A stretch of DNA of 64,000 nt from SG-bin9 sp049323835. Its GTDB lineage: Bacteria; Pseudomonadota; Alphaproteobacteria; Rhizobiales; Xanthobacteraceae. Shown piece by piece: positions 23,673-32,140 of this stretch. The notes under the pieces were generated by a model that was given only the letters and a program-made list of their open reading frames with translations, was not told the origin of the DNA and searched no databases. The translations under genes and the position numbers were made by a program. The DNA lies in NCBI GenBank assembly GCA_049323835.1, contig JBMOOJ010000095.1, forward strand, positions 1-64,000, written 5' to 3'. The first letter of the stretch is position 1, and each line of letters begins with the position of its first letter.

Positions 23673-24323
23673 CTATGCCGAGTGCGGCATGGTCCAGGCG
23701 CGGAACATCTGCCGCCAGTACCAGCGATTGAATTCGAGCGCCGCGATCGTTGCGTCGGCCGGCGTCACCACACGGCGGCGAGCGGCGCGCGCCGACATAT
23801 CCGCGTCGTCGGCGACGATCGACGGCGACGGCACCTGATCAAGTTCGATAATCCCGGTCGACTCGCCGTGCGCGAAAGTCAGGTGCGCACCGAACTTGCG
23901 CGCCAGCGCCTTCATCGGCTCGTTCTCCGAACCGGTGGTGATGCGGACGCGCTCGAAACCGGCGCGGCGCGCAGCGTCCAGCACCTTCTCGAACAGCTTG
24001 GAGCCGAGCCCCTGACGGCGCACGTCGCGTTCGACACTGAACGCCATTTCCGGAAGAAAGCTGGACGCCTTCTCGGGCTGATGCAGTTCGGCGGCGCCGT
24101 GCACCTCGCCGCCGGTCAGGTAGGCAACGACAATCGTGCCGTCCCGCGCCGACCTGGCCGCATAGGCTTCAATGAAACTGTCGTCCACGACGCCGTTGAA
24201 CCGGTTACGGCGGCTGTCGCGATCGAGCCGCAGCAGGTGATCCCTCAGCAGCGGCATTTCGCTGGGAGAGAGCGTGCGGATGGTGCCCTTGAGCGCGGCA
24301 CCCGCGGTCACGACTTCGGTCAT
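23673..24323 (-). CDS. GNAT-family N-acetyltransferase
   Basis: 216 residues. The acetyl-CoA binding motif is FSVERDVRRQGLGSKLFEKV (about 94-113), followed by the typical A-R-K-F-G-A-H-L late in the fold. A C-terminal tail of about 50 residues (from VPSPSIVADDAD) extends beyond the domain. Converges with the LysR gene at 15 bases. GAGGAGCAT stands upstream of the ATG. Substrate unknown. Confidence 0.85.
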   Translation of the reverse strand: MTEVVTAGAALKGTIRTLSPSEMPLLRDHLLRLDRDSRRNRFNGVVDDSFIEAYAARSARDGTIVVAYLTGGEVHGAAELHQPEKASSFLPEMAFSVERDVRRQGLGSKLFEKVLDAARRAGFERVRITTGSENEPMKALARKFGAHLTFAHGESTGIIELDQVPSPSIVADDADMSARAARRRVVTPADATIAALEFNRWYWRQMFRAWTMPHSA

Positions 24324-24490
24324 ATCATGCTCCTCTGGTTACCCCCGAGGATGCGTATCGATTCCCTAGGCGCTCAATATTGTGCGCCGCACCAGAGAAA
24401 GCAAGACCTGCGACATCTTATACATCCGAATGAAATCAATATCTTAAGTGTACACAGATCTGTACTGCAATTTATACATGACGTTCACAA

Positions 24491-24889
24491 TCAAAGAACC
24501 ATCTGGGTTTGGGTGACCACCGCCACCAGCTTGCCTTCCTCCGTCTCGATGCGGGTCGTCCAGACCTGGGTGCGCCGCCCACGATGCACTGGCGTCGCCG
24601 TGGCGGTCACCGTGGAACCTTCCTTGGCCCCGCCGAGGAAGTTGGTCTTGCTCTCGATAGTCGTCGTCCCTTTCGCGTCCGGCGGCAGGTTGATGACGGT
24701 GCCGACCGCGCCCACCGTATCGGCGAACGCCATCACTGCACCGCCGTGAATCGTGTTGCCGGCCGTGCAGAGATCAGGCCGCACCACCATCGTCGCCGTC
24801 ACCTTGTCGAGCTCGGCAGCGACGAACGTGATGCCCATCATCTGCCCCAGCGGCAACGGACGCGACTTGATCTTGTCGAGCAAACTCAC
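24491..24889 (-). CDS. PaaI-like acyl-CoA thioesterase (hot-dog fold)
   Basis: 132 residues with the thioesterase core: VVRPDLCTAGNTIHGGAVMAF, where the H-G-G and following Asp in AFADTVGA are the active-site region, then ESKTNFLGGAKEGSTVTATA. It probably hydrolyses an acyl-CoA thioester in the cytoplasm. GTG at 24889 (SLLDKI) is preferred, with GAGGAGAAC upstream; the longer frame encodes unrelated arginine-rich sequence. Forty bases downstream of the peptidase gene on the same strand, so likely co-transcribed. Confidence 0.82.
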   Translation of the reverse strand: MSLLDKIKSRPLPLGQMMGITFVAAELDKVTATMVVRPDLCTAGNTIHGGAVMAFADTVGAVGTVINLPPDAKGTTTIESKTNFLGGAKEGSTVTATATPVHRGRRTQVWTTRIETEEGKLVAVVTQTQMVL

Positions 24890-24929
24890 GGGACGTTCTC
24901 CTCGGTCTTTTCTTGTTCGGGATGGAAGA

Positions 24930-26210
24930 TCAGACGGGTTCGATGCCGCACCACTCGGCGACGAAAAGTGCGATGGTGCGCGTGGTCTTGCGCAAGGACT
25001 CGAGTTCGACACGCTCATTGAAGCCGTGCATCCGCTCCGCCTTCGCGCCAAAGCACAGGCTCGGGATACCCTCGTTCAGTCCGTAGAAGCGCGTATCGGT
25101 GAGTGCCGTGAACGTCAGGTCTTGCAACTCTCCGCCGTAGATCTGGCTGTAAGCATCGCGCAGCACGCGCTCGGGTGCATCCGCATCCTTTAGCTCGTAG
25201 CCTTCGGAGAGGAATCCGGACCATTCGATCGCCGGTGGGTTGTTGGCGAGGAAACGATGCGTGCGCGACGCTTCGCCGACGCAGGCGGCAATCTCCTTCT
25301 GGCAATCGGCGACCGACCAGCCCGGCAGCACGGCGATACGGCAATCGACATCGCACCACGCCGGGACGCTGGAGGCCCAGTCGCCGCCGTTGATGATGCC
25401 GGGATTGAAGTTGATCGGATGATCGAGCGCGCCGAAGAAATGATCTTTTGCCGCGCGCTTGTTCCATTCGGCCTCGAGCCCTTCCAGTGCATGGATGAGG
25501 TGATACGCCGCCTTGATCGCGTTCGAACCGACACCGGCCTCGAACACGTGCGCGGGAATGCCGCGCACTTTCAGCCGAAACCAGATCACGCCGACCTGCG
25601 AGCGCACGAGCGCGCCGCCTGTCGGCTCCGGGACGAAGCAGCAGTCGGCACGGTAGCCGCGCTGCAAGGTCGAGAGCGCGCCGACGCCGGTGCTCTCCTC
25701 TTCGATCACCGACTGAAAATGAATCCGCGCGGTCGGACGGAAGCCCGCCGCGCTGATGGCGTCGAGTGCGTAGAGCGCGGCGATGCTGCCCGACTTCATG
25801 TCGCCCGCGCCGCGGCCGTACATCCAGCCGTCCTTGATCGTCGGTGAGAACGGCGGCGTCTCCCACATGTCGAGCGGCCCCGCTGGAACTACGTCGCAAT
25901 GACCCTGCAGGATCAGCGAGCGGCCGCTGTTCGTCTTCGGCCGATAGGTGCCGACCACCGTGCGCGCTTTCGAGAAATCGATCTCGACCGGCCCGAAGCC
26001 GCGCATATCCTTCAGATCGTCGAGGTCGATATGCCAGTCGTCGACCTCGTAGCCGCGCTGACGCAACAGATCGCCGATCATATCCTGGCACGGGCCTTCC
26101 GCGCCGCGCGTGCTCGGGATCGAGGAGAACTGCCGGGTGGTTTCGATCTGCCGGTCGAAGGCCTGATCCACCGCGTCGACAATGCGGCGCTGGTTGTCGG
26201 AAAACTGCAT
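24930..26210 (-). CDS. M20-family metallopeptidase, ArgE/DapE type
   Basis: 426 residues. Zinc-site motifs: ILQGHCDVVPAGP (metal His and Asp) and GWMYGRGAGDMKSG (bridging Asp), then VIEEESTG with the catalytic Glu pair, and LCFGAKAERMHGFNER near the end with the last His. It likely removes an N-acyl group from an amino-acid derivative; the exact substrate is not shown. ATG at 26210 with AAGGGTGG upstream is preferred over a longer frame. The thioesterase gene follows downstream. Confidence 0.88.
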   Translation of the reverse strand: MQFSDNQRRIVDAVDQAFDRQIETTRQFSSIPSTRGAEGPCQDMIGDLLRQRGYEVDDWHIDLDDLKDMRGFGPVEIDFSKARTVVGTYRPKTNSGRSLILQGHCDVVPAGPLDMWETPPFSPTIKDGWMYGRGAGDMKSGSIAALYALDAISAAGFRPTARIHFQSVIEEESTGVGALSTLQRGYRADCCFVPEPTGGALVRSQVGVIWFRLKVRGIPAHVFEAGVGSNAIKAAYHLIHALEGLEAEWNKRAAKDHFFGALDHPINFNPGIINGGDWASSVPAWCDVDCRIAVLPGWSVADCQKEIAACVGEASRTHRFLANNPPAIEWSGFLSEGYELKDADAPERVLRDAYSQIYGGELQDLTFTALTDTRFYGLNEGIPSLCFGAKAERMHGFNERVELESLRKTTRTIALFVAEWCGIEPV

Positions 26211-26412
26211 GATCCACCCTTGCTGTGGCACGTTTTGCCGCGCACCGTTGAACACACCGGACGCAGCCGGCTTGCACGCAAGGTAACGGGTGTTCATTCG
26301 GGAACACAAGCCCGGGAACCGCCACCCGAATCCCGTCGTTTGATAGCTTCGCGAATCATGGGCGCGCCATTACCTTGCGGGTTATCAGCGGCACGAGCGC
26401 ACGAGATATGCG

Positions 26413-26565
26413 ATGCAAGGAAACCGGAACTTGCTTTATCTCGTCATCGGCGGGCTGATCGTCGCGGTTGGCGTTCTCAGCTACAATCTCTATCAGGCGA
26501 AGAAGAAGCCCGATGGCGTCCAGATCAATATCGGGCCCGGGGGTTTGAAAATCGAAGGCAAGTAG
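26413..26565 (+). CDS. small single-helix membrane protein
   Basis: 50 residues: a short lead, one membrane helix (LLYLVIGGLIVAVGVLSYNL) and a basic-then-glycine tail QAKKKPDGVQINIGPGGLKI. Stop TAG at 26563-26565 is directly followed by the ATG of the next gene, so the two are translationally linked. No known family. Such proteins may act as membrane tethers; that is inference only. Confidence 0.7.
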   Translation: MQGNRNLLYLVIGGLIVAVGVLSYNLYQAKKKPDGVQINIGPGGLKIEGK

Positions 26566-26796
26566 ATGCGCGTCCTGGTCGCAGCACTGATGGTGCCGAT
26601 GCTCCTGCCGTTGCCGGCATTCGCTCAGACCGTGTCGAACGAGCGCGACATCGGCGCGCTGCGGCTCGGCCAGAAAATTCTGGTCGACGATGGCACCTGC
26701 CCGACCGGCCAGATCAAGGAAGTGTCCGGCGCGCGTCTTGTCGAAGGCGGCGTCCAGGCGGTGCGCCAGTGCGTGCCGCAAAAGGTTCGCCGCTAG
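26566..26796 (+). CDS. small secreted protein, DUF6719-like
   Basis: 76 residues: signal peptide to about residue 21 (LLPLPAFAQ), then ERDIGALRLGQKILVDDGTC, PTGQIKEVSGARL and RQCVPQKVRR. The two cysteines (in DGTCP and RQCVP) would pair in the periplasm. This pattern matches what I recall as DUF6719, a Nitrobacteraceae family of unknown function. It begins right after the stop of the 50-residue membrane protein, suggesting one operon. Confidence 0.72.
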   Translation: MRVLVAALMVPMLLPLPAFAQTVSNERDIGALRLGQKILVDDGTCPTGQIKEVSGARLVEGGVQAVRQCVPQKVRR

Positions 26797-27039
26797 TTTG
26801 CAAAAGTTAACGCGAACTGCGTCTTGACTGCGTTCCCAGTGGCAGCATGGGCCGTGTAACCTGCTGAGCGTAACGGTTCCTCCATCAGTTGCCGCCATGA
26901 ACCTTCCGCCATCATGTGCGGACCCATGCGGAGCATGAACGCCGCGCGAACCGGACAAGCGCAGCTTATTTTTTGATCAGTCTGCAACCTTTTTCGATCA
27001 AGCAGTGTTACCCGGTGTATCAGCAGGGGAGTTCTGGCC

Positions 27040-27321
27040 ATGCAGAAACTATCGCCGGCCGGACACAAGCAAACGACCGGTTCGAAAGCGGCAACTGCGC
27101 TGACCAATTCAAGTCATGCCAATTCAGCTCATGCGGATTCAGGTCATGCAGATTCAGGGCACACGGAAATGGCGATGCAAACGCCATATCACGCCGATCA
27201 ATGCGTGCAGCAGATGCTGTGCCGGTTGACCGGCACCTATGAACCGCATGGACCGAAAGTAATTGTGACCAGCGCCCCGGTTGCGCCGGGATACATCGCC
27301 AAAGGCGAAAAGCCGCACTGA
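27040..27321 (+). CDS. small His-rich protein with a tandem repeat
   Basis: 93 residues without a signal peptide. Residues 23-42 are four copies of a five-residue unit (NSSHA, NSAHA, DSGHA, DSGHT), coded by a 15-base tandem repeat. A later part has CVQQMLCRL and a C-terminal SAPVAPGYIAKGEKPH. The regularly spaced histidines could bind metal ions. GGGGAG precedes the ATG and a strong intrinsic terminator follows at 27350, so this is a genuine transcribed unit. No family known to me. Confidence 0.65.
   Translation: MQKLSPAGHKQTTGSKAATALTNSSHANSAHADSGHADSGHTEMAMQTPYHADQCVQQMLCRLTGTYEPHGPKVIVTSAPVAPGYIAKGEKPH
27106..27165 (+). repeat. 15-bp tandem repeat, four copies, in frame
   Basis: Units at 27106, 27121, 27136 and 27151, each near AATTCAGGTCATGCG. 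The unit length is a multiple of three, so copy number can change without breaking the reading frame of the His-rich protein. Confidence 0.8.
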
Positions 27322-27349
27322 TCACCATCACATCGTTGTCACAAATGCA

Positions 27350-27378
27350 GCACCCGCCCTTTCGGGCGGGTGCTTTTT
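27350..27378 (+). terminator. intrinsic terminator after the His-rich gene
   Basis: GCACCCGCCC, loop TTTC, GGGCGGGTGC, then a run of T. A long perfect stem and T-tract, just after the stop at 27321. Confidence 0.85.
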
Positions 27379-27418
27379 CTTGAACAGCGATGTCAGTCTC
27401 CGAAGAGATGAAACGGCA

Positions 27419-27544
27419 TCAATCGCAGCAATCGGCCGGCTCCTCGCAGCAGGGCTGATTGCCGTCACAGCACGACTGAGCCGCATATGCCGCACCCGTC
27501 AGGCCGAACACTGCGAACAATGCAGCGATAATCCACTTCTTCAT
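27419..27544 (-). CDS. tiny Cys-rich secreted peptide
   Basis: 41 residues. A signal peptide (MKKWIIAALFAVFGLTGAAY, cleaved after AYA) leaves a mature peptide of about 20 residues with three CC pairs: SCCDGNQPCCEEPADCCD. With so many paired cysteines and acidic residues it could bind a metal such as copper or zinc, or form a disulfide knot. Too short for automatic prediction, but the clean signal peptide and stop support it. The next minus-strand gene upstream is also a cysteine-rich secreted protein. Confidence 0.65.
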   Translation of the reverse strand: MKKWIIAALFAVFGLTGAAYAAQSCCDGNQPCCEEPADCCD

Positions 27545-27562
27545 GTTTGATCTCCAGTTGGA

Positions 27563-27610
27563 ATTGAATGGAATGGCCATTGAATCGAATGGCTATTGAA
27601 TCGAATGTCC
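27563..27610. repeat. 16-bp tandem repeat, three copies
   Basis: Units at 27563, 27579 and 27595, each close to ATTGAATCGAATGGCC. The array spans the 3' end and stop codon of the 105-residue Cys-rich gene and the start region of the 41-residue Cys-rich gene. Confidence 0.75.
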
Positions 27611-27910
27611 GTCTGCGCGCGAGCGCGGCGGCGGCACATCCGGTGCGATGTCAATTCCAGCAACGTCTTTCGTCGCAGCCCGGTGAACCACGGCGACCGG
27701 ATCGAAACTCGCGACAGACGCCGGACGCTCGGGCGTCATGCTCGCCTGGCACCCGATCGCGCATGCGGGGCTGCACGTGATCCCGTCGCAGCAATCGCTC
27801 TTTGACAGCGGGTCCATCAGACAGGGCCGCGCCAGCGCCGAGCCCCATGCGGCCAACAGGATGGGCAGCACGAGCGCAAAGGCCAGATACAAGCTTCGGC
27901 TTCGGATCAT
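27593..27910 (-). CDS. small Cys-rich secreted protein
   Basis: 105 residues. A signal peptide (SLYLAFALVLPILLAAWGSA) precedes a short cysteine cluster PCLMDPLSKSDCCDGITCSP then ACAIGCQASM, seven cysteines in about 30 residues. The remainder is proline-rich and disordered-looking and ends within the 16-bp tandem repeat. It shares the D-C-C-D motif with the 41-residue peptide downstream, so the two may have a common role, perhaps metal binding. No known family. Confidence 0.6.
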   Translation of the reverse strand: MIRSRSLYLAFALVLPILLAAWGSALARPCLMDPLSKSDCCDGITCSPACAIGCQASMTPERPASVASFDPVAVVHRAATKDVAGIDIAPDVPPPRSRADGHSIQ

Positions 27911-27976
27911 GCGCGGACCATAAGGCCGTGGCCGTCGTGCTGAAAATCACAAGGCCGGGACCAGAGCCGGCAACCG

Positions 27977-28528
27977 TCAGTTGGTGATGAACTCCGCGCA
28001 TTTCTCGACCGGTGCGGCGTTACCCCACGGCATGATCGGCACCGTCGAGGTCGAGTTCTTCGGCGACCCGTCGATCAGCTTGTCCGAGTAAACCATGTAA
28101 ACAAGAACGTTGCGCCTGGTGTCGCAGCCGCGCACGATCTGGAGCTTCTTGAAGAACAGCGAGCGGCGCTGCCGGAACATGTCCTCGCCCTGCTCGAACT
28201 TGCTCCTGAACTTGATCGGTCCGACCTGACGGCAGGCCAATGATACGTCCGAAACTTCCTCGGCCAGGCCGAGCCAGCCCTTGAAGCCGCCCTTCTCCGG
28301 CACCGTGAAGTGGCAAGCCACGCCTTCCACCTGCGGGTCGTCGAGCGCATAGGTCGCGAGCTTGTCGTTCGGGCTCAGGAACTTGAACACGGTCGAGCGG
28401 CGGAAGATCAGATCCGGCTCGTCCGCCGCCTGCGCCGGGGCGTCCGGGACAAGCGCCATCAGGACTGTCACGGCTGCCAGAGCGAGCGCCCTCCAGGTCA
28501 AACGGACAGCCGGGTGTCGTATGGGCAT
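27977..28528 (-). CDS. creA: CreA-family periplasmic protein
   Basis: 183 residues: signal peptide ending PAQAAD, then the CreA pattern YALDDPQVEGVACHFTVPEK, GGFKGWLGLAEEVSDVSLAC and MVYSDKLIDGSPKNSTSTVP. CreA is a conserved periplasmic protein of unknown function found in many Proteobacteria. AAAGGAGACC stands before the ATG at 28528; a longer frame upstream is not family-like. It diverges from the L,D-transpeptidase gene. Confidence 0.88.
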   Translation of the reverse strand: MPIRHPAVRLTWRALALAAVTVLMALVPDAPAQAADEPDLIFRRSTVFKFLSPNDKLATYALDDPQVEGVACHFTVPEKGGFKGWLGLAEEVSDVSLACRQVGPIKFRSKFEQGEDMFRQRRSLFFKKLQIVRGCDTRRNVLVYMVYSDKLIDGSPKNSTSTVPIMPWGNAAPVEKCAEFITN

Positions 28529-28785
28529 CGTCAGGTCTCCTTTACCGCTTTGGCGTATATGGGGCGCACGGTGGCCATCGAAAAGCATCCTGGCGCCCTG
28601 GAGCCCGTTCTTGAGGGATTCCAGAGTCACTTTTTGGCACCACCGGGCCGAAATCACCGCCCGGCTCTGGCGAACCTGACGGCGGTTTGAGACACTAATG
28701 CATTGGTGAATCGAAGTTATCGTGACGGGCTCGACCGGCATCACCGAAGGCCCAAAATGTAGACCCCGGGGCTGGGAACCTTGTT

Positions 28786-30396
28786 GTGACTGGATATTCA
28801 ACTGACCGCCATTCATCCGCGCCCGCATCCGCGCGACTGACCATTTCTCTGGGTATCGGCCTGACTGCCCTCATCGCTTTCGGAGCCCCCGCGTCCGCGC
28901 AGTTCTATTCCTCGCGCGGCGACTGGCCGGGCCTCTTTGCTGATCGCGCCGAACCTTACCCGCAGCGCCCGATCCGCCAGCGGCAGGCCAAGCCGAGCTA
29001 TCCGAAACTTCCCGACGCGCCGAAAAACGATCTGAAGCCGCAGGGCCCGCTCGTGATCATGGTGTCGCTCGAGAAGCAGTGGCTGAAGATCTATGACGAG
29101 CGCGGCCTGTTCGCGGAGTCGCCGATTTCATCCGGAACGAAGACGCATCCGACGCCGACAGGCGTGTTCAGCATTCTCGAAAAAAGCAAGTGGCACCGCT
29201 CCAATCTCTACAGCAGTGCGCCGATGCCGTTCATGCAGCGCATCACTTGGTCGGGCGTCGCACTGCATGCGGGCGAACTGCCAGGCTACCCGGCCTCGCA
29301 CGGCTGCATCCGCTTGCCAGCGCAGTTCGCAGCGCGGCTCTGGAACTGGACGACACGGCGCGGCGCGCGCGTGATCATTACGCCAGGCGAAGTCACGCCG
29401 GTCGACGTCACCCACAAAACGCTTGTCGCCATGCTGCCGGCGCCGGTCGCGGCGTTGCCGGATCCCAAGCCCGTGCGCACGGCCGACGCCAGCGGCGCGT
29501 TGCCAGCCATCAAATCGGATGCGGCCGTTTCCGACACGCCCCTGCGCGGAACGACATCCGACGTCAGGGCTGCGGAAGACAAGGCGGGCGACGCCGCCGA
29601 GCGAAAGGCCGACGACAAGGCAGCTGTAGCCACGGCGGCAGCTGACACTTCCGAAAAGCCGGCCATCGAGGTCAAACCGTCCGAAGCGAAAACTGACGAC
29701 GCCCAACCTGCGCAAGCTGCCAAAACCACGCCTGTCACGGACACCAGAGCTGCCGACGCACCGCCCTCCGAGGTCAAGGCCGCCGATACAAAGCCTGCCG
29801 AAGCGAGCCCGGCCGATGCCGCCGCGCGAGCGGGCACGGCTGCAATGACAATCAACGACGCCATGAAGGGCACGTCGGACAAGCCGGCGATTGCCGATGC
29901 GCCCGCAGAGCCGCAGACGCCCGCCTGGATGCAACTGCCGAAGCGCTCCGGACAGGTCGCCGTGCTGATCAGCAAGAAGGACGGCAAGCTCTACATGCGG
30001 CAGAACTTCGAACCCGTATTCGAAGTACCAGTGACATTCACCGACGATGCGCCGCTCGGCACGCACGTCTTCACTGTCCGCAAGGCGAGCGAAGACAACT
30101 CGAATTTCGAGTGGTCGGTCGCTTCGCTGCCCGGCGTGGTCAGGACGCTGGTCACGCGCCTGCCCGGCAAGACGCCAAGCGGCAAGACACGGATGCGCGA
30201 TGTGTACGAAACCACGTTCGGTCCGACGCCGATGACGGCCTCGCAGGCGCTCGACCGCATCACCATTCCCGAAGAGGCGCTGCAGCGCATCGCCTTCAAC
30301 CTGTCGGCCGGCAGTTCGATCATCGTCTCCGACGTCAGCTTCAACGCGGGCGGTGAAACCGGCCGCGGAACCGAGTTCATCGTCCCGCTGCGCTAG
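28786..30396 (+). CDS. secreted L,D-transpeptidase with a second degenerate YkuD-like domain
   Basis: 536 residues. Signal peptide to about residue 38; YkuD domain at about 88-200 with the catalytic motif SHGCIRLP (H172, C174) and an upstream H161. A long Ala/Lys/Asp/Pro linker (about 215-375) follows. The C-terminal 160 residues begin QVAVLISKKDGKLYMRQNFE and contain PLGTHVFTV, like the front of a YkuD domain, but have no His-Gly-Cys, so this copy looks inactive. It would form 3-3 cross-links in peptidoglycan. Start is GTG at 28786. Confidence 0.88.
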   Translation: MTGYSTDRHSSAPASARLTISLGIGLTALIAFGAPASAQFYSSRGDWPGLFADRAEPYPQRPIRQRQAKPSYPKLPDAPKNDLKPQGPLVIMVSLEKQWLKIYDERGLFAESPISSGTKTHPTPTGVFSILEKSKWHRSNLYSSAPMPFMQRITWSGVALHAGELPGYPASHGCIRLPAQFAARLWNWTTRRGARVIITPGEVTPVDVTHKTLVAMLPAPVAALPDPKPVRTADASGALPAIKSDAAVSDTPLRGTTSDVRAAEDKAGDAAERKADDKAAVATAAADTSEKPAIEVKPSEAKTDDAQPAQAAKTTPVTDTRAADAPPSEVKAADTKPAEASPADAAARAGTAAMTINDAMKGTSDKPAIADAPAEPQTPAWMQLPKRSGQVAVLISKKDGKLYMRQNFEPVFEVPVTFTDDAPLGTHVFTVRKASEDNSNFEWSVASLPGVVRTLVTRLPGKTPSGKTRMRDVYETTFGPTPMTASQALDRITIPEEALQRIAFNLSAGSSIIVSDVSFNAGGETGRGTEFIVPLR

Positions 30397-30464
30397 AGCC
30401 TGATCCGGACCCGCAGGGCCACGTTAGCGCAAAGGGTGAAGCGGCTTTCCGGAAGATCGTGCTC
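30396..30464. repeat. degenerate copy of the GAGCATGATCC repeat
   Basis: Ends GAGCCTGATCCGGA and GATCGTGCTC, with GGTGAAGCGGCTTTCCGG inside. Compared with the clean copy at 3490-3538, several arm positions have mutated and the loop is longer. Confidence 0.6.
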
Positions 30465-30552
30465 AAACAACGGTGATCACGGCAAACTGTATCCCGCTGG
30501 GGATTGCCTCCAAGGCTTGCGCCGCTAAATATGTGCTGGCGCATTTCCGGAG

Positions 30553-31125
30553 ATGACGATGATCGACCGCAGGCAAAGCGTGCTCGCCGCACTCGGCGCC
30601 GCTGCGTCGCTCGCAAGTTCATCGGCCCACGCGCAGGTCAGCCGCATCACGGCCTACGGCTTCTCTTTTCCGGCGCTGAAATCCGGCGACATCAAGCTCG
30701 CCGACTACGCCAACAAGCCGATCCTGATCGTCAATACGGCTTCGCAGTGCGGCTTCACTCCGCAGTACACGGGCCTGCAACAGCTCTGGACGCAGTTCAG
30801 CAAGCGCGGGCTGATGATCATCGCCGTTCCGTCGAACGACTTCGGCGGTCAGGAGCCCGGCGGTGCAGCCGAGATCGCCCAGACGACCGAGAACCAGTAT
30901 CACATCACGTTCCCGGTTGCGGCCAAGGCTGTGGTCAAGGGACCCGATGCGCATCCGTTCTACAAGTGGGCCGCGGCCGCGCGCCCTGGCGAGACGCCGC
31001 GCTGGAATTTCCACAAGTACCTGATCGGCCGCGACGGCTACATTGCAGACGTGTTCGCGCACAGCGTCGCGCCGGACGATACGCGGGTCGCGACCGCCAT
31101 TGCCAGGGCGCTCGGCGGCGCCTGA
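30553..31125 (+). CDS. glutathione peroxidase, exported
   Basis: 190 residues. An N-terminal leader with a twin-arginine-like start (DRRQSVLAALG, ending SSSAHA) should send it to the periplasm. The active-site Cys is C66 in TASQCGFTPQY, with Gln in FGGQEPGG and Trp/Asn in RWNFHKY completing the catalytic set. It reduces peroxides with a thiol, possibly thioredoxin-like. ATG at 30553, or two codons later; both fit. Single gene between the transpeptidase and the DHFR-like gene. Confidence 0.88.
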   Translation: MTMIDRRQSVLAALGAAASLASSSAHAQVSRITAYGFSFPALKSGDIKLADYANKPILIVNTASQCGFTPQYTGLQQLWTQFSKRGLMIIAVPSNDFGGQEPGGAAEIAQTTENQYHITFPVAAKAVVKGPDAHPFYKWAAAARPGETPRWNFHKYLIGRDGYIADVFAHSVAPDDTRVATAIARALGGA

Positions 31126-31212
31126 CACCCGGCACCGCGCTTGTTTGACTGACACGTGTCTGACAGGATGCGTCACGCCGCTGACGCGGACGACATTCAT
31201 TCGATTTGTAGC

Positions 31213-31764
31213 ATGGCGGCGTTTTTCTTCGAAGGCTTTGTTATCGTCTCGGCCGACGGCATGTTGGCCGACGAACATCTTGTGCAGCCGGCTGCGCTCC
31301 GCAACAAGGCCGACTATCGTTTCTTCGTTGATGGCCTGCGGCGCGCAGATATCGTCGTGCACGGCCGCAACTCGGGTGACAGCGACCCGCACTCGATTTC
31401 GCGGCGGCGCGTGATCGTCACACGCAGCGTTGAGAGATTAGCGCCTCATCCAGATATCCCGAACGCCGTGCTGTGGAATCCCGCAGGCGCGACGTTCGAG
31501 GAGGCCTGTTCGGTGCTAACCGTTACAAGCGGCACCGTCGCCGTCATCGGCGGACCGGACGTGTTTGCGATGTTTGCGCAACGGTATGACGTGTTCTGGC
31601 TCTCGCAGGCCGAACGGGTGCGCATTCCCGGCGGCCAGGGGGGATTTCCTGGCGTGCCGCGGATCACACCGCAGGCGGTCCTTGCGAGCTGGGGTTTAAA
31701 GGCTGATGCGCCGCGTATGCTCGATGAGGCCAACGACGTGAGCGTCACGCCATGGCGGCGATAA
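31213..31764 (+). CDS. dihydrofolate-reductase-fold protein
   Basis: 183 residues. The start FEGFVIVSADGMLAD resembles the first strand and loop of dihydrofolate reductase, and VAVIGGPDVFAMFAQ resembles the later G-G nucleotide loop. RibD C-terminal domains share this fold, so it may reduce a pteridine or flavin precursor, but catalytic residues cannot be assigned with certainty. ATG at 31213 is preferred because the fold begins right there; a GTG at 31156 would add 19 residues. Confidence 0.7.
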   Translation: MAAFFFEGFVIVSADGMLADEHLVQPAALRNKADYRFFVDGLRRADIVVHGRNSGDSDPHSISRRRVIVTRSVERLAPHPDIPNAVLWNPAGATFEEACSVLTVTSGTVAVIGGPDVFAMFAQRYDVFWLSQAERVRIPGGQGGFPGVPRITPQAVLASWGLKADAPRMLDEANDVSVTPWRR

Positions 31765-31825
31765 CTCGTACTTTCAGGAGAGCGTTACATCTGTATTCTA
31801 GCCGCCGTGTCAGGGGGATGAGGTT

Positions 31826-32137
31826 ATGGGAGCGTTTCGTCGATTTATTATTCGAATGGTCGAACTGCTGCAGGTGCTGTCGATACTCTTGGTGACAGCC
31901 TTTTGCGGTTTGGTCGGACAGCTGTATTTTAAAGCAACGCCGGGAGTTGTAGTCGCTGGCAAGTTCTTCGAAGGCGACTTGTTCGGCCTTATTGTCGGAG
32001 CTGTTGTTGGGTTCATAGTTTCGGGAACGTTCGCAGCCGTGTTTTTTGCGCTATCCGAAATAGCGTCGAACACAAGGGTTGCCGCTCTATATCAGCGAGA
32101 GCTCTTTCAGCGCATGCGGCAGCGAGCCGAAACTTAG
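31826..32137 (+). CDS. small membrane protein, two helices
   Basis: 103 residues with two hydrophobic segments (about 14-34 and 51-77) and a basic C-terminal tail (ALYQRELFQRMRQRAET). AGGGGGATGAG precedes the ATG at 31826, a strong start. Composition is clearly more AT-rich than its neighbours, hinting at a different origin. No recognised family; it ends just before the converging DoxX gene. Confidence 0.75.
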   Translation: MGAFRRFIIRMVELLQVLSILLVTAFCGLVGQLYFKATPGVVVAGKFFEGDLFGLIVGAVVGFIVSGTFAAVFFALSEIASNTRVAALYQRELFQRMRQRAET

Positions 32138-32140
32138 CAG

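Noticed and set aside
27106..27165. CRISPR-like array
   Set aside because: Direct head-to-tail 15-bp repeats without spacers inside a reading frame.
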